Shown here: in pieces, positions 52,530 to 64,000 of the stretch
How the letters are laid out: each line of letters begins with the position of its first letter
Position numbering within the stretch: the stretch's first letter is position 1
Source of the DNA: Laccaria trichodermophora
Taxonomy: Eukaryota > Basidiomycota > Agaricomycetes > Agaricales > Hydnangiaceae
Length of the DNA stretch: 64,000 bases
Direction: 5' to 3'
NCBI GenBank assembly: GCA_018417955.1
Contig: JACTVC010000010.1
Coordinates: 570,763 to 634,762, forward strand
Notes under the pieces: model-generated
What the model was told of the DNA's origin: nothing
What the model saw: the letters and a program-made list of their open reading frames with translations, nothing else
Database searches by the model: none
Made by a program: the position numbers and the translations under genes

Positions 52530-55221
52530 CTACGACTCAGTTGTCCTCGGTGCCGCTTGCCTGTCCACAAAAGCTATCCCATCAACGAGACCTCTTCCAC
52601 TTATGATGCCAGTCGTAGCAATCAAAAAATTCCGCCCTGAAAAAAGAGAAAAAAAGAAAGCAGTATTAACAGCAAGCTGCAGTTAATTTTGACTCAAAAC
52701 ACTTGCCTCGGTTCTGTCGGGCTACCCATCTCAAAGCTGCGATTTCGGTGTAAGTGCATCCACCCAGGAAGAAGACCACTGAGGTCGTCGTTTGCTCCCG
52801 AAAAGCGGCTGTTGTAGAGTACCTCAGCAATTAAATCAGAAAGTAAGACGAGAACTGACTTGTTGAACTTGGGGTTGGCAATCCCGAGACACCATCCTCG
52901 GGATGTGTTTGAAGAATTTCCACAGTTTCCCCTGGTATGGCGGCCATGACATCCTCAAAACCTTTCCAACCCACGACAGGATGGGCCTGGACTTTCCCTA
53001 TGGACAGATTCTGCTGTACAGGAGCATCATTCGTTGATTTCTCCTTTTCCGCTGGGTTGCTCAAAACTCCCCCCTTCTGGGCAACACATTGAATCAGTCG
53101 AATGCTGATAGGAGCATATCCCGAATAGACGAAACTAATGTCATTCTCAACCTCGTCGAGCGCTTCAGGGCTGTCGTCGATCAGAAGACGTAATGATTTC
53201 CGAAGAGATGCAAATGGATATTTCAAAGAGGTAACAGCTGGCGGTGTCGACGCTGGCAGAGGACTAGGTAATAGAATAGCGAGCGGTGGCGCAGCCAGGG
53301 ACAACAATAAAGGCATCAAGCCATAACCATATGCCTGATCTTCGTGATCAGCAAAGTAAATGTAGAGGCAAAATATTGAAGAACCTGATAGATCTCTCGC
53401 TTTATATTTTCGAGACTCTTCGCTTTAATACCACCAGCTGTTAAGCTAGCAAGGCATAATAAACGAATTATTGTTTGCATTTCAGCACCCTGGGCTATCA
53501 TATCTTCTATTGACGTGATTTGCGCAGTAACTTCATATGAGGCCAAAAGGTCTGAAATTCTTGGGTGAGTTATGTTCAGTCAATTTCAGATTGTTACTGA
53601 CTTTGTTGAATTTCTAAGGATTTGTTGAATTCTTCTGTTCTCGTCAAGGGGAGGAGCAACTCGGACAATTCGGTGTCTGGGGCAACGTCATCGAAAACAA
53701 TTTTTGGAATCAAGAGGAAGGCTTACGAAGCCGTAGAGATTGATGCTCAGTCTGAAGTCCTCCGAGCTTCCCAACAAAGTCGCGCAACTGGGCAACAGTT
53801 TTCGCTTGGAGATTTGTCTAATAGAACTTAAATCTGGGAACGGAGTTTTCAAACAGATGGAAGACAAACCTTGTAATCACCATCGAGGCGGCGAGCAACG
53901 TTGTTCAACTTCCTCCCAACAGATGAAAAATTAAGATCTCGTAATTCAGCAAAAAGAGGGTCCGTGGAAGTTGTCAAGTGGTGTTTCTTTTTCGCCTCCT
54001 TCTTGACGCTTATCACAGGCGCCGTAGTAGCTGTTGATGTTGAGGGATTACTGGACGATGGTGCAGGAGGCGTCAACAAAGAGATTGGTAGCTCAACGTG
54101 GGCTGCAAAATTGAATCAATCAGTACGTAACTGGTTGAAACTTTGAAGCGACAAACAATTCTTGATCCCAATCAATTCGTCTACCAGTCCTTCATAAGTG
54201 AGTTGGGTGAGAAGCGGTGTGATCATGTCAACGCGACGATCCAAGATAATGAGAGAATCAATGCTTGTCGTCGAAGACAGTACAGCATCCGATGTAGAAG
54301 CGTTTGGGGCCTTCGATGTAGAACGCGTGAGCAGTTTGGCCAGTTTCTACGGCTCGATTGTCAACTGAGTAAAGAACAGAAAATTAACGGCTTACGTTGG
54401 CGTAGTCGCCCTTACCAACTATTTGCGGGAATGGCCCATAAAGCCTTTGCAAGGTAAGCAGTGCCTGAGATGACTCGAAGATGACGGTTTCGTCTCCATC
54501 CTATTCTTTGCAGTGGTCAGAAGACAAACTTGGCTTAGGGATATAACATAACTCACAACCCAGATCTCCTTGAAAGCGTTCTCGTGCTCCAGAGATATAA
54601 CATCATCATCCAGAGGTATGAATTGCAAGTTGTATGATGATATTGTAATATCGCCTAGCACCCCCTCCTCTTCTAATATTCGCGATACAAGCGTCGATAG
54701 ACGGGGAACGAGAAGCAAGGTGTATATATGCTTTCGTGACTCCTTGGCATGCCTTTTAATCTGGTCTTGTACATAGTCAGCTAAAGGGCAAGCGAGGTGA
54801 CACACGCATACCAGCAATTATCTTCATGTGCTTAATCACCGGACGACATAGATATACAATGTTCGTCGTGGTTGATGTCAACGCTCCCGACTCTAGCCAG
54901 AACATCTTGTCCACGGAGTGTTGCTACAGATAGAAAATGCATTGAGGATGATGATTGATGACACAGAATAGACAATATTTGTAGTGACCTTGAGTAGCGA
55001 CACCTCAATCACAAGTCCGAGTGGTCCTGCTAACGACGCGTCGAGAACAAGGGTCTTTGCACCATTGACCTGCCTCAACCTGTTAGTTACGTCTGGCGTG
55101 CATTTGTTGGTACACTAACCCCGTTCAGCGCATCTACCAAATCCTTCTTGGCAATCTCTTTCAGCAGGCTCACGTCCAAATGAGCTTGCGGCCTTTGCGA
55201 TGATTGTTCTCCAGACGCCAT
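52530..55221 (-). CDS. VPS33: Vps33 (Sec1/Munc18 subunit of HOPS/CORVET)
   Basis: Starts [20 protein letters not shown]. Features: [94 protein letters not shown] and the C-terminal [19 protein letters not shown] followed by [18 protein letters not shown]. Vps33 chaperones SNARE assembly for vacuole and late-endosome fusion. The last intron (near 52648-52711) has a GC donor (CGAG before GCAAGT) with a normal CAG acceptor; only this splice keeps the conserved FLIATT end in frame. Multi-exon; full length for the family. Confidence 0.9.
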
Positions 55222-55534
55222 TTCACAACGGCCGATAGATAATATGACAAGCTGGTCTGAAGTTATACAACAGTAATACTAGTGAAGACCTGTTTGGTCC
55301 GAGTACGCGAGACAAACAAGCCGAGTGCGACTCCGTCACCTTTCCACAAAAATAGGCAATCCTAGCTTTAACGCAATCCATTTTCCCTGTTTTCCGTCAA
55401 AGGATTGAAAGGATTCCATTTTTCAGGTTGTCACGCAACGTCATCGTAGTGTGTGCCGAGGTGCTGGTCTGTAATAGTAAAAGAGTAAATGTCGGCCAGC
55501 AACATATATAGTACGTTACACAGTGTCCAAGTCA
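55222..55534. other. Gap between VPS33 start and NTE1 stop
   Basis: About 310 bp, presumably VPS33 promoter and NTE1 3' UTR. I see no exon or clear motif. Confidence 0.4.
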
Positions 55535-58500
55535 TTAGATTGAATTACGCCTGACACTCCTCCCTTTCTTCTTCCCTCCAGCGTTTATTCCTCCGATCCC
55601 ATTCATGAATGCTGAGGGAAGTCTTCCCTCCTTGTCGAACTTCTCAAGAATGTCCATTGAAGCGATGTAGCCCTGTTTTTGGATCTCTTCAAATTTCCCG
55701 AACTGTAAAGTTCCATACTAAAAAAAAAGGTAAGCCGCCTTTAAAGTATTCTCAGCACAAGGAGAGCAACCGACCTCATGGACTGGCATCTGAATATAGA
55801 GGCAGTTCTTAGCTACCTTCGCCTCTTCAAGAGTTTTGACACTGGAAACACTGCGTCTCGTTTAAGTATCACACAATGCGGTGGTAGAAAATGTACGCAC
55901 TACGCCAGGCGACTTTGTATTTCAGTAATTGGAGGCACGTGACGGGCATTTGAGAAGGGGTTCCAGCGATTGATGAGAAGCCACCAGCCAGAAACTGTAT
56001 CTCCAAAATTTCTCGGAGAGTTATCATCGAGCTTAAATTTAGGAAGGTGAATGTGCAGCTCAGATGAAAGTTAAGAACATACCGAGCCCACGTCAGAAGC
56101 AAACACCGCGCTAGCACCCATGGAGAACATGGCTGCCACCTGAGAGCGTGCCATTCTTTAAGAGGGCAAGACGGACGATTTAAGGCTTACTTACCGGCAG
56201 ATTATCAACTGTATATCGCTGGAATTGAGAGGTTGATAGATAGTATCAGCTGTTCAGACTCACTGTATCCACCATCAACCAACAGACTGCCATTGTCGCA
56301 CAGTGGCGGCAGAAGTCCTACTAATGTCATAGATGCACCTACATAAAAAGGCTCAGCCGTTTCGCTCCTTCAGCTGCCATTTCACGTACGGATGAACCTC
56401 CATGCATAACCTGTCTCATGGATCTCCATCCGAGATGTCATGATGTTGGTCGTATTGCAGAAGTAGGGTAACCACATGTCTTCAATATGTAAGTCATAGA
56501 ATGCCTGGCGCAAGGTGAGCAAGACAAGAGCGGGCGAAAATCGACTGTATTACTTTGTACAAAGATCGATTGAATTCGTGTCCCTGCAAACAAAGGTAAA
56601 AAGTACCGTCATTTTGAAGATTTCTGCACTCGCCGTTGTGTAAGCAACAATTGGATAGGTTACATCAGAAAGAATTCTCCAGATATTACCCATTCTTCCA
56701 CTGAACTGCTTAGCTCGACCTACTGTCCTGAGCAAGTCTCCCTCGCGCGCGTACAGACCACCAATAAAGGCGCCAATGCTTGTGCCTTTTGTGGTGATTA
56801 ATAACAAGGGTCAAGTAAAGGTTGTATCACTGACCAGCAATGTGATCTATTGGGATTTCAAACTCTTCAAGAGCACGAATCAGACCCTGCTCAACCGTCA
56901 CGTCCAGCTCAAGGTACAAATGAAAAATATTCACGATATGTGCGATCCCCCTAGCTCCACCCCCTCCCAAGACAAGGCCAATCGATCTTCCGCATACCCT
57001 CCTTGCCAAACGGGAAAAATCGTTCGTGTGTGGTGGGCGTGGAGGTTGAAGGTCTGTTGTTCCTCCACGGTATTTCTGAATTTCGCTTTGAACTTTATCT
57101 TTCAAGTTTTTCAGCGCCGTAACTGCGTCCGGATCCTTGTGAACAGTAGATTTCGGTGGCAACACCAAGCCCTGGAAATATTTGTAGAAAAAAGAGATAA
57201 GGGGGCAGTTTGACGCACCTCCATTTCGACATGTATATGCTGATGAACCCACGGCCGATTCTGAAAATAAATAAGTAATCCAAGCGATGGAAAGGAATAG
57301 TCAGGAAGACCTACCTTGAGCCACTCGCGGGTTGAACCAGGAACCACGGAGCGATCGGGATGTAACAGGACAAGCTCCTTACGGGCTGTTGTCTTCATAG
57401 ATAAGAGCAGACGTTCATACTCTCCAATGTTTGGATCATCACCCATACCAACCACCATAACACAATCAGCCTGGAACAGGTATTTCAGATATTTTACAGA
57501 AGAGTGGCAACCCCACGCACCTGTCTGATGCAAGTCTGGGTCCAGGAACTATTAACTGGCGAATCTGCGACATACAAAACGGTGTGGAACCGTTGCTCTT
57601 GATCGGCCAGCCAGCCCGCAGACTCCGAGAGAATCAGATCCGAGTTATAGACGGATGTGAAATTTATACCTTGAGCTTCCCCATCCGAGTAAACGCATGG
57701 CGCCCTAGATGATGAGAAATAATCGCTTGGTTAAGGTACGATGTTGAAGCTCCTATCCCTTCGAGCGCACTCTGCAACTTGCGGGCGAAAGCATCAACAG
57801 GAACGTTGCGAGACACTGGAAGAACGGCGACTGTCTTCAAATTTGTGTTGTTATGGCCGAGTTCTGCCGTCGATGTCCTCCCTTGGGCTAAAGATGTTGA
57901 GTCTACTTCATCGCGCACCCGCGAAGCAATCATTCGGAGCAGTCTGCAAACAGTGAGCGGGAAGCCGTGTTGCAAGTAACATCATCACGTACTGTGCAGT
58001 AGTTTGTGGGTTGCTTTGTGGAAAAACCTTCGTTAGCCTGGTTGTGTCGTGTTACGCTAGTCGAAGGACTGACCGTGCTGAAATTGCGTTGAAGAGAGTT
58101 TGAGGCATCCGAATGAGCTCAGTGTCGCGGATAGCATGAACGGTGTTCCTTCTGGGTGAACTGGTAATGACGTCAAGTTCCCCGACTGTATCACCTTGAC
58201 CAAACTCTCCTTCAATGGTCACCCCACCCTTTTCAGATTCTGATATAGCTCTCAAACGTCCATTGATGACAATGTAGAAGCTGTCGCTGACGTCATGTGG
58301 CCGCCAGAGTACTTGGCCAGCGTTGACTTGCATCCAGTCCAAAGAAGCATCAATGTGAAGGACTGCAATAACATTAGAACTATTGGATGTATGAGCGGAC
58401 AATATACCTAGGGGAGAAAGCATTGAGATGAGACGCTTTGCCAGGGTGAGCAGAACGATTGGACGCTTCTCGAGTATTCTTTCCAACGCAAGGAGGGGTA

Positions 58501-61075
58501 AAAAGCCAACGTAAGTGTCCGTCTTCGCCTGGATGTCGACATATGATGCTGTATTGCAAAGCGAAGCTGTGGGCTAGCTTTAGACTACAATCGTTGCATT
58601 ACAATCACTCCACTGACCAAGATATCCGGCGATCCCTCCAGGTTTGACTGTAAATAACAGCTTTTTTTCGGGTTTCAAGCTCCTACCACCCGGAGTCCTC
58701 CAAGGTTCGGAATCGACTGGTTCTGGCATTGCATCGGGGCGAGTAGGAGCAGCGGCTCCATCCTTATGTCCCTCGTCTGATGGCAGGAGAATATCAAGAA
58801 AGCCTTCGATAACGTAGAAGAGCCCTGTATTCAACTCTCCGACCTTTGCTAGAGTCGAGCCTGCCGCAAAGAAGAGAATCTCAACCTCGTTATCGAGTCC
58901 ACTTAGATGATTTCCTGAAGGTAATATCGATGAGGATCCTCCTGTTGCGCTTGATACGTCATCACCCAGATCAAGGAGGGAAAGGGAACCAAAGGGAGAG
59001 CTAAAACCACCTGAGGGACGACGATGTTCAGTAGCAGGAAAAGCAGGGGACGCTTCAACAGAATCACTGCCGCTGAGAGGAGGTTGGAGAAGCCCAATAG
59101 ACTTCGCGATGCATGACATGACCTCCTCTCGAAGATCAAAGTCTTCTACTGACCAGTGCGAAGACCGTGAGCTCTGGTTCATTTTGCGGCCAAGATCCGC
59201 ATCATCAGATCCTCTTGGGAGCCCTGGTGTATTAAGGGTGCTGAATGTTCGTAAGGGCGTTCGAAAGCTGTCATGAATGCTGCTTTTGGGCATTAAAAGA
59301 TCACCAGGTTGCACCATAGTACGCGAGGCTCGCATCGGTGGAGATTGACCTTTGGAAATTTTACGAGTTTGAAGAGTATCGTTCCCCGCTGCAGTTGATG
59401 GTTTCTTCAGTTTATGCAATTCAGATGTCGTCTGCGATGGTGATTGGGTGTAACTAAAATAATCGCTATCGGTTTCTGTAGTACTCGAAGTGGAAGCATC
59501 AAAACGGTTGCGAAGGTATTGGAGGCCCCCTCCTTCATAAAACGAAGCCGGAAGAGGGTGGCAGGCAATATCATTAATAGCCTTCTCCGTTCGAAGGACC
59601 TCGCTTGTCAGACCCAGGTACTTGTGAGCGGCGTTGAAAGTAACTCGAGAGAACCGTGTCAGGATGACTGCAATGAATCGGTTAAAACTTGATACTGACG
59701 TAAAAGTGGATATAATAACCTTGCACGATATGGCCAGTGGCTTTGGGGAACTTTTTTGTCAGCCTGCGGAAAGCTTCCGCAGGGATCACAGCAAGAGTCG
59801 TATCCACTGTTGCCCGGGCGACCACCCCTCTATGAGCAGGAGTCGGGCCAGAGGGTATAAATGGACGCATTTGTTCGACTGGGGGTTCATCTTGGTGCCC
59901 AGGAGACATGGAATTACCTCGAGATGACCTGGAATGGTCTGCATGCACTGTCGACGTGGTCGACGACACCGAAAATCGGCGAGTGCTAGTTTTCGTCTTC
60001 GATTCCAGATCGAACTGCGAAACATCAGAATTCGCTCTATGTGACCTGTTGCGGATGAATGGGGAAGGGTTGCTTTCAAAGCATGCAGTATCATCAACCG
60101 AAACGCCAGGGTACTCGTCCTGCCAGCTCATCTGCACATCCTCAGTAAAAAGGCTCAGGATTGTAAAGAGACTTGATAGCGTTCCCCCGCTTCCCACTTC
60201 GTTTAAAAGTTGATAACCATTCATATCCTCATCGTCCCACAAACTCTGCTGAACCTCTGGGGAATGACCGGTCTGGGCATAAACTTGAACCATGCCTTCT
60301 ACGACACAATAGAAGCTTTTGTCTTGGCTCAAAGAAAGGCTGTCCCCCGCAATGAGCCTCCGCGTCTGCAAGTGTCTAGCGAGTTCGTGAAACACCTGCG
60401 ATAGTCGTTGAGCGGTACGGACATCGAGGGGTGGGCAAAAGTGGACGAACAGGTTTTTCAAGCTAACGTCAACTTTAGTGAGTAAAGAGCTGCGTAGTGG
60501 GCAGACCCGAAGCACTCACGAAACCGAAAACTCGTACAGCCTGCAGGAAATCGTCTAGGTAGTTGTGGAAAGACGAGGGTGGATCTGTCACCCATTTCAG
60601 TATCGCATAATGGAGGGGAGATAAAAAATTGACCCGTGTTGACATCTGGGTGAAGCTCGTTGATATCTGGTTTGACTAGAGGAGGCTCTTTCAACTGGGT
60701 GTAGTCGTTAAGGTAACGAAAGCGTATCCAATAGTTCAGAGCAACAGCCGAGACCCCGAAGAAAACAGCGAAGTTCCAGAAACCGAGCTGAGGATGGTGG
60801 CGATGGTAAATGTGTGACCGAGAACCAGGCAGAATGAGAAACGAACGGTTAGAGTCATGGAATACGAGAGCACTGCATACAGCAGTCGGGGAACAGTAAT
60901 CGTCGCAAATGCGACGAGGGATTTCGCCCACGACAAAAGCCATACTATGAAAGTGTGAATTTCAGTTGTGATGCATGTCCCGATCCCAGAACTTACAGAT
61001 GACCCAAAAACTTGCCGACACTAACGAAACCAAAGGATGCCTGTCGATGGATTCGGTAAGAACTTCTGAATCCAT
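55535..61075 (-). CDS. NTE1: Lysophospholipase NTE1 (neuropathy target esterase homologue)
   Basis: Starts [20 protein letters not shown]. Several N-terminal transmembrane segments ([38 protein letters not shown]) are followed by cyclic nucleotide-binding-like domains ([40 protein letters not shown]), a Ser-rich linker, and the patatin catalytic domain: [15 protein letters not shown] (oxyanion), [14 protein letters not shown] (nucleophile Ser), and SLLVDGGYS (catalytic Asp). It ends [16 protein letters not shown]1 in the ER hydrolyses phosphatidylcholine to glycerophosphocholine. More than a dozen introns; the first interrupts the first membrane helix. CTTATATAG on the minus strand at 61119-61127 is a likely TATA box 45-50 bp upstream. 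Confidence 0.92.
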
Positions 61076-61399
61076 GACGGTAGCGACGCAAAGACGCGAG
61101 GCGAATCGGTGATGAGGGCTATATAAGAGACGAAGAAGTCGCAAATGCGGGCAGCGAATATGGTCAGGGTTGGGTCAGGGTGCTTCAGAGACCACAAACG
61201 TCATTTTGGGCCTGGTCAAACATGTGCATCGGATAAGCAACCCGTGCGCACAACGAGGAGGGAAATTTTTTCGACACGTTCCTGCCTCCGTCGATGAGCT
61301 GCTTCTACAACCAAGGCTTTTACAATTGGAAATGTATATACAAGACGAGACAAGACGTCCTTACATATAAACGTTTCTACTAGCATGAGAGGTCAAACT
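61076..61399. other. NTE1 promoter and isocitrate lyase 3' region
   Basis: Contains the TATA-like CTTATATAG (minus strand) at 61119-61127. No exon seen. Confidence 0.45.
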
Positions 61400-63733
61400 T
61401 TAAAAAGAGTGCTCTGTCGAGTCCTTTCCAATCGCGGAGGTACTGGATGATCCCGATGAGACGGTCTGCAGAATGCCGTCAATGTAGTTGGCGCCACTCC
61501 TGAACAGGCAACTCAGTGAACAGAACAGGGCTGCTGACAGGTAGGAACGCACCATTTCTGATGTGTCAAGACATCGCAGCCGATGTCTTTTTCTTTACGT
61601 TGAATCAGTTCGACATACGCAAGCATGCCATCCTCCTTATACCGGGCAGAGAGTTCCGCTTAAGAGGGACAATGGGTTTGGGAACATAACTCAAATCTTG
61701 ATGCGGCACTCACCTGTTGTCACCGCATTACTGTGAAGGCCTGCCAGCGATATAAGTTGAAGGACAAAGCTTGAATTTACATTAGCAGATAGCAGTATGA
61801 ACAGAGAACAAATAAATAAACCCCTCTTTTGCAAGCTCCCAAACGAAGGCCTTGAGGTCGGCGTCTAAAACGCGATCAGTTGAGAGCCGCCTGAACAAAA
61901 AAAAAACAGCTCACCCGTAAAGCCGTGTTGAGACCAGTTAAAGCTTGGACTCAGATTATATACGAACCACCTGGCGTAAAATATTAGTTGGGTCCCGAGC
62001 AATAAGGAGTCGGGTGGCGTACTTTCCGGGGTACTTCTCTCTAATCTTACGAGCAAAATATCTGGCCTGTTCAAGATTCGGAGATTTCGTTTCCAGCCAA
62101 AGAAGGTCCGCGTAAGGAGCAAAAGCCATAGTACGGTTGATTGCGGCCTGATAGGTTGCACATCAAAAAAAAAAAAAGAAACTACAAAACAAAAAAACGC
62201 TCTACCTCCACCCCTCCTGTGTAGTGATAGAACCCTTCTCTCGTTCGGGGTACTGCAAACATATCCTCCATCAAAGCAAAAAACTGCACCAAGGAATATC
62301 ACCTACGGTCACAATCCCAGTAGACATTTTCTCCCAGAATATCAGCCGCAACTTCGCGAGCCTCACTGTTGGACTTTCCTGCTACCATTGAGAGGTACTT
62401 TTTGTAGGCACCAGTTTTATCGACTATCTTCGATTTTTTGATAGTAGTTTCCACAACTTAAAAAAAGATGAGATTATTTTATGGGACTACGGCTAAAGTC
62501 TTACCCTGATCAAAGGTGCACATTTCATGAGACTCAGTCCATTTCTTCTCGATTTGGTCCACCTGTGCCCCCGTTGCGCCCTGGGCCTCTGCTTCTCCTA
62601 AAACCTGAGCAAGAGACTTGCTTCCCTTGGCCGTTGTACCCAAGATAAATTGATGATCCGCAACATCCACATTGGACGAGATGAGCTTCCCGGACTCAGA
62701 GTCTGTGCGTGCTATAAGTAGCATCGTGGATTTCATCAAGTCAAGCTGAAACCTCGAGGCTACAAGGCGAGATATATGTGTTGAGGTTGGTACAAGAACT
62801 TTCCCTCCCAAATGACCGCACTAGTCTAGTTAGAAGGGGCCGTTTGGGAAAAAACGGGTCAATTACCTTCTTCCCGCCATGTAACTGATCTTCCAAATGG
62901 ATTGCAGAAGTGCCCTGTTTCCCTCGGACTGTTAGTCGCGTAGACGCTATTTAAGAAGTTATTATTCACAGATTCCGCAAAGAGTTTAACCAACTTCATG
63001 ACGGCGGAAACACCACCGTGTCTAAAGCAGATCAACAATGAAGGGGGTGTGGCGAACCTGGGTGACATACCCTGTGTCTGCATCAGCAATAATAGGCCTG
63101 AGGTAATCTATCTGCTCCATTTTTGCGCGTTGTTCTGGTGATGCTGACATTCGCTCATCATAATGTTTCTTGTCATGTAATTGTTGGGCGCGAAAAAGTC
63201 GATGGACTTGGTTCGGAACAGTCGTGTAGGGGTAATCTCTGTTGAATTCCTTCAATATTTCGTGAAGTTGCAACACAACTATTGACTCACCCCAGATCCG
63301 GCCCGACCTCGTTGTTTCCAGTAGTTAACACGCTAGAAGCTGCCCAACCTGACACGTACACAACCTCTTGGTGACGTGCCATCTGGGTCATTTGTACTGG
63401 GTCAATGGCACCCATAGTGTGTACTGGTTTTCCAGCAGCCGCAGCAGCCGTCAGTAGAGCAAAGAGCTTGTCCGCCAATAAGCTAGATGGGATAGGCAAG
63501 ACAGGGAGGGCGCCTTGTTTCGAGGCAACAGAAGCTGGAGAATACGGCCTCTTGATAGCAGCGAATCTGGGTTGAGCCATAAACTCTGTCATTTCATTCT
63601 TACGAGCCTCGAAGACGGCTGCCTCGTCATCAAGAGAAAGTGGTTGGACGGGAAGAGCAGGCACAACTTGGGCCGTTGAGATAAACCTCACGACATTGGA
63701 CATGAGTCCCAAGCTCTTCCGAGAACATAACAT
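61400..63733 (-). CDS. Isocitrate lyase / 2-methylisocitrate lyase family, with likely mitochondrial presequence
   Basis: Starts [20 protein letters not shown], an Arg/Ser-rich amphipathic head like a mitochondrial targeting signal. Then [60 protein letters not shown] and the active-site [13 protein letters not shown] (catalytic Cys), [26 protein letters not shown]. The end is [21 protein letters not shown]. The enzyme cleaves isocitrate (glyoxylate cycle) or 2-methylisocitrate (propionate catabolism); the LGGK form and presequence lean toward the mitochondrial 2-methylisocitrate type, but sequence alone does not settle it. Upstream, a spliceable stretch (about 63786-63862) may be a 5'-UTR exon. 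Many short introns. Confidence 0.88.
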
Positions 63734-64000
63734 ATCGGGGGAGCGTCTAACAAATGAGATGCAGATAAATACAGGACGACTTGGACGCGTTTGAAGACAT
63801 ACCTTCCAAGAATCTGCTTTCAACGCCTTCCGTGGGTCGGCACAAATGATAAAACCTGTGGGGTGGGTTCAGCCGGAACTAGCATCTAGCGACCCTGCCG
63901 ATATATTTCTGGCTACGAATTGTGGCTTGTTTGTCAACAACGTCTAATTGCGATGCTAACTCGCCTTCAACAACACTTTACATAAAGTACATTCCGTTTC

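Overview
The window is eukaryotic nuclear DNA from a filamentous basidiomycete, most likely a mushroom-forming agaricomycete. Genes are packed end to end with gaps of about 70-600 bp. Nearly every gene is cut by many introns of about 50 bp with GT-AG borders, exons can be tiny (16-24 nt, or just the ATG), and the families are fungal: SIN3, NTE1, Rim9/PalI, ISC1, Lrp1/Rrp47, Syo1 and a fungal YABBY-like HMG protein. I see no operons, bacterial insertion sequences, CRISPR array, rRNA or tRNA.

Layout. 0.3-6.8 kb (+): RSC4-like double-bromodomain protein, methionine aminopeptidase 2, HSL-type alpha/beta hydrolase. 6.9-9.8 kb: ISC1-type sphingolipid phospholipase C (-) and NXT1/p15 mRNA export factor (+), whose shared upstream region is a 777-bp inverted repeat. 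10.0-18.8 kb: two DEAH-box RNA helicases, Prp22 (-) and a DHX57-like protein (+), head to head 71 bp apart. 18.9-24.9 kb: nicotinamidase, a membrane-anchored disordered protein, exonuclease V, a Ctr-like copper transporter and a 108-residue unknown. 25.0-40.2 kb, all on the minus strand: Ark/Prk-type kinase, RidA, Syo1, a single-pass membrane protein with late-domain motifs, SIN3, and a second membrane-anchored disordered protein sharing motifs with the one at 20-21 kb. 40.6-48.3 kb: PalI/Rim9, a repeat-bearing methyltransferase, a hidden 77-residue gene, and the Lrp1/Rrp47 exosome cofactor. 48.4-64 kb, all minus: F-box/LRR protein, a hidden YABBY-like gene, VPS33, NTE1 and an isocitrate lyase-family enzyme.

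Most genes are core housekeeping genes. RNA metabolism and ribosome biogenesis recur (Prp22, DHX57-like, Nxt1, Lrp1, Syo1), as do chromatin (Rsc4, Sin3, YABBY-like HMG) and membrane lipid or trafficking functions (ISC1, NTE1, VPS33, Ark kinase). They do not form one pathway. The most unusual items are the inverted duplication that gives ISC1 a copy of the NXT1 promoter and first codons, the pair of related membrane-anchored proteins, the triple-PSAP plus PPAY membrane protein, and two short multi-exon genes that can only be found by splicing by eye. Exon borders are read from GT-AG signals and family conservation and were not checked against transcripts.
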